From an uncultured Oscillospiraceae bacterium (GTDB taxonomy: Bacteria; Bacillota; Clostridia; Oscillospirales; Oscillospiraceae): a stretch of DNA of 6,181 bases. Every line of letters begins with the position of its first letter. Positions within the stretch are counted from its first letter, which is position 1. The stretch is from the NCBI GenBank assembly GCA_934655935.1, contig CAKUHJ010000110.1, forward strand, positions 1-6,181. Direction: 5' to 3'. Under the pieces are notes generated by a model. It did not search any database. It was not told the origin of the DNA and saw only the letters and a program-made list of their open reading frames with translations. Below, piece after piece: positions 6,102 through 6,181 of the stretch. A program made the position numbers and the translations under genes.

Positions 6102-6181
6102 GCACGAGTGGTGGAATTGGCAGACTCGCTAGATTCAGGTTCTAGTGTCCACTCCGGACGTGCGGGTTCAAGTCCCGCCTC
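6102..6181 (+). tRNA. tRNA-Leu, anticodon CAG (3' end cut by window edge)
   Basis: The cloverleaf can be drawn by eye. The 5' acceptor strand is GCACGAG (6102-6108), followed by a leucine-type D arm with GGAATTGGCAGAC. The anticodon stem CTAGA/TCTAG (6129-6133 and 6141-6145) encloses TTCAGGT, with anticodon CAG at 6136-6138. A long variable arm with GTCC/GGAC pairing marks a class II tRNA. The T arm is GCGGG-TTCAAGT-CCCGC, ending at 6178. The last three bases, CTC, begin the 3' acceptor strand; four acceptor bases and the discriminator lie outside, so CCA encoding cannot be judged. The tRNA reads CUG codons, which are common in the high-GC genes here. Confidence 0.95.

Noticed and set aside
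3927..6105. Two long minus-strand open frames opposite the desulfurase-like and lysR genes
   Set aside because: Both are antisense shadows of genes with intact catalytic or DNA-binding motifs, and neither resembles a known protein.
6102..6181. Selenocysteine tRNA (selC), given the selenium context and the long variable arm
   Set aside because: The anticodon loop TTCAGGT places CAG, not TCA, at the anticodon, and the D arm and acceptor are those of tRNA-Leu.

Overview
The window looks like a piece of a high-GC member of the Clostridia (Firmicutes). This rests on strong AAGGAG-type ribosome binding sites, tightly overlapping genes, and a selenium gene set typical of gut Clostridia. An Oscillospirales-like host is my inference; nothing here fixes the genus. 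By hand count the first 60 bases are about 43% GC, while 4561-4620 is about 73%. The left sixth (1 to about 1090) differs visibly in composition from the rest.

Left end, 1-1090, all minus strand: the N-terminal part of an amino-acid-type solute-binding lipoprotein runs off the left edge. It is preceded by a short gene-tail remnant and by an N-terminal fragment of an IS1182-like transposase. This is a decayed, mobile-element-associated region. Two hairpins at 1061-1124 separate it from the next block.

Centre, 1139-3721, minus strand: a compact four-gene operon in the order yedE (putative selenium transporter), a 68-residue YedF/TusA-like protein, a DUF3343 Se/S-carrier-like protein and selD (selenophosphate synthetase). 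Adjacent genes overlap by 1 to 4 bases, so translational coupling is likely. The stretch 3722-3950 is an AT-rich divergent control region holding candidate promoters, a phased TTTTCG repeat and a small leader hairpin.

Right, 3951-6015, plus strand: a class V aminotransferase-fold cysteine desulfurase-like protein of the SelD-associated type, overlapping by 11 bases a LysR regulator of the selenium-metabolism type. A near-consensus promoter and a tRNA-Leu(CAG) gene, cut by the window edge, follow.

Together the central and right genes form a self-contained module. YedE would import a selenium species, the desulfurase-like enzyme would mobilise selenium, and the two small cysteine proteins could carry it to SelD. 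SelD makes selenophosphate, and the LysR protein is the likely regulator of the divergent operons. No gene that uses selenophosphate (selA, selB, selC, mnmH, or a selenium-dependent molybdenum hydroxylase) is in the window. The module is known from many Clostridia. I see no clearly undescribed system, but the carrier pair, the control region and the left boundary deserve a second look.
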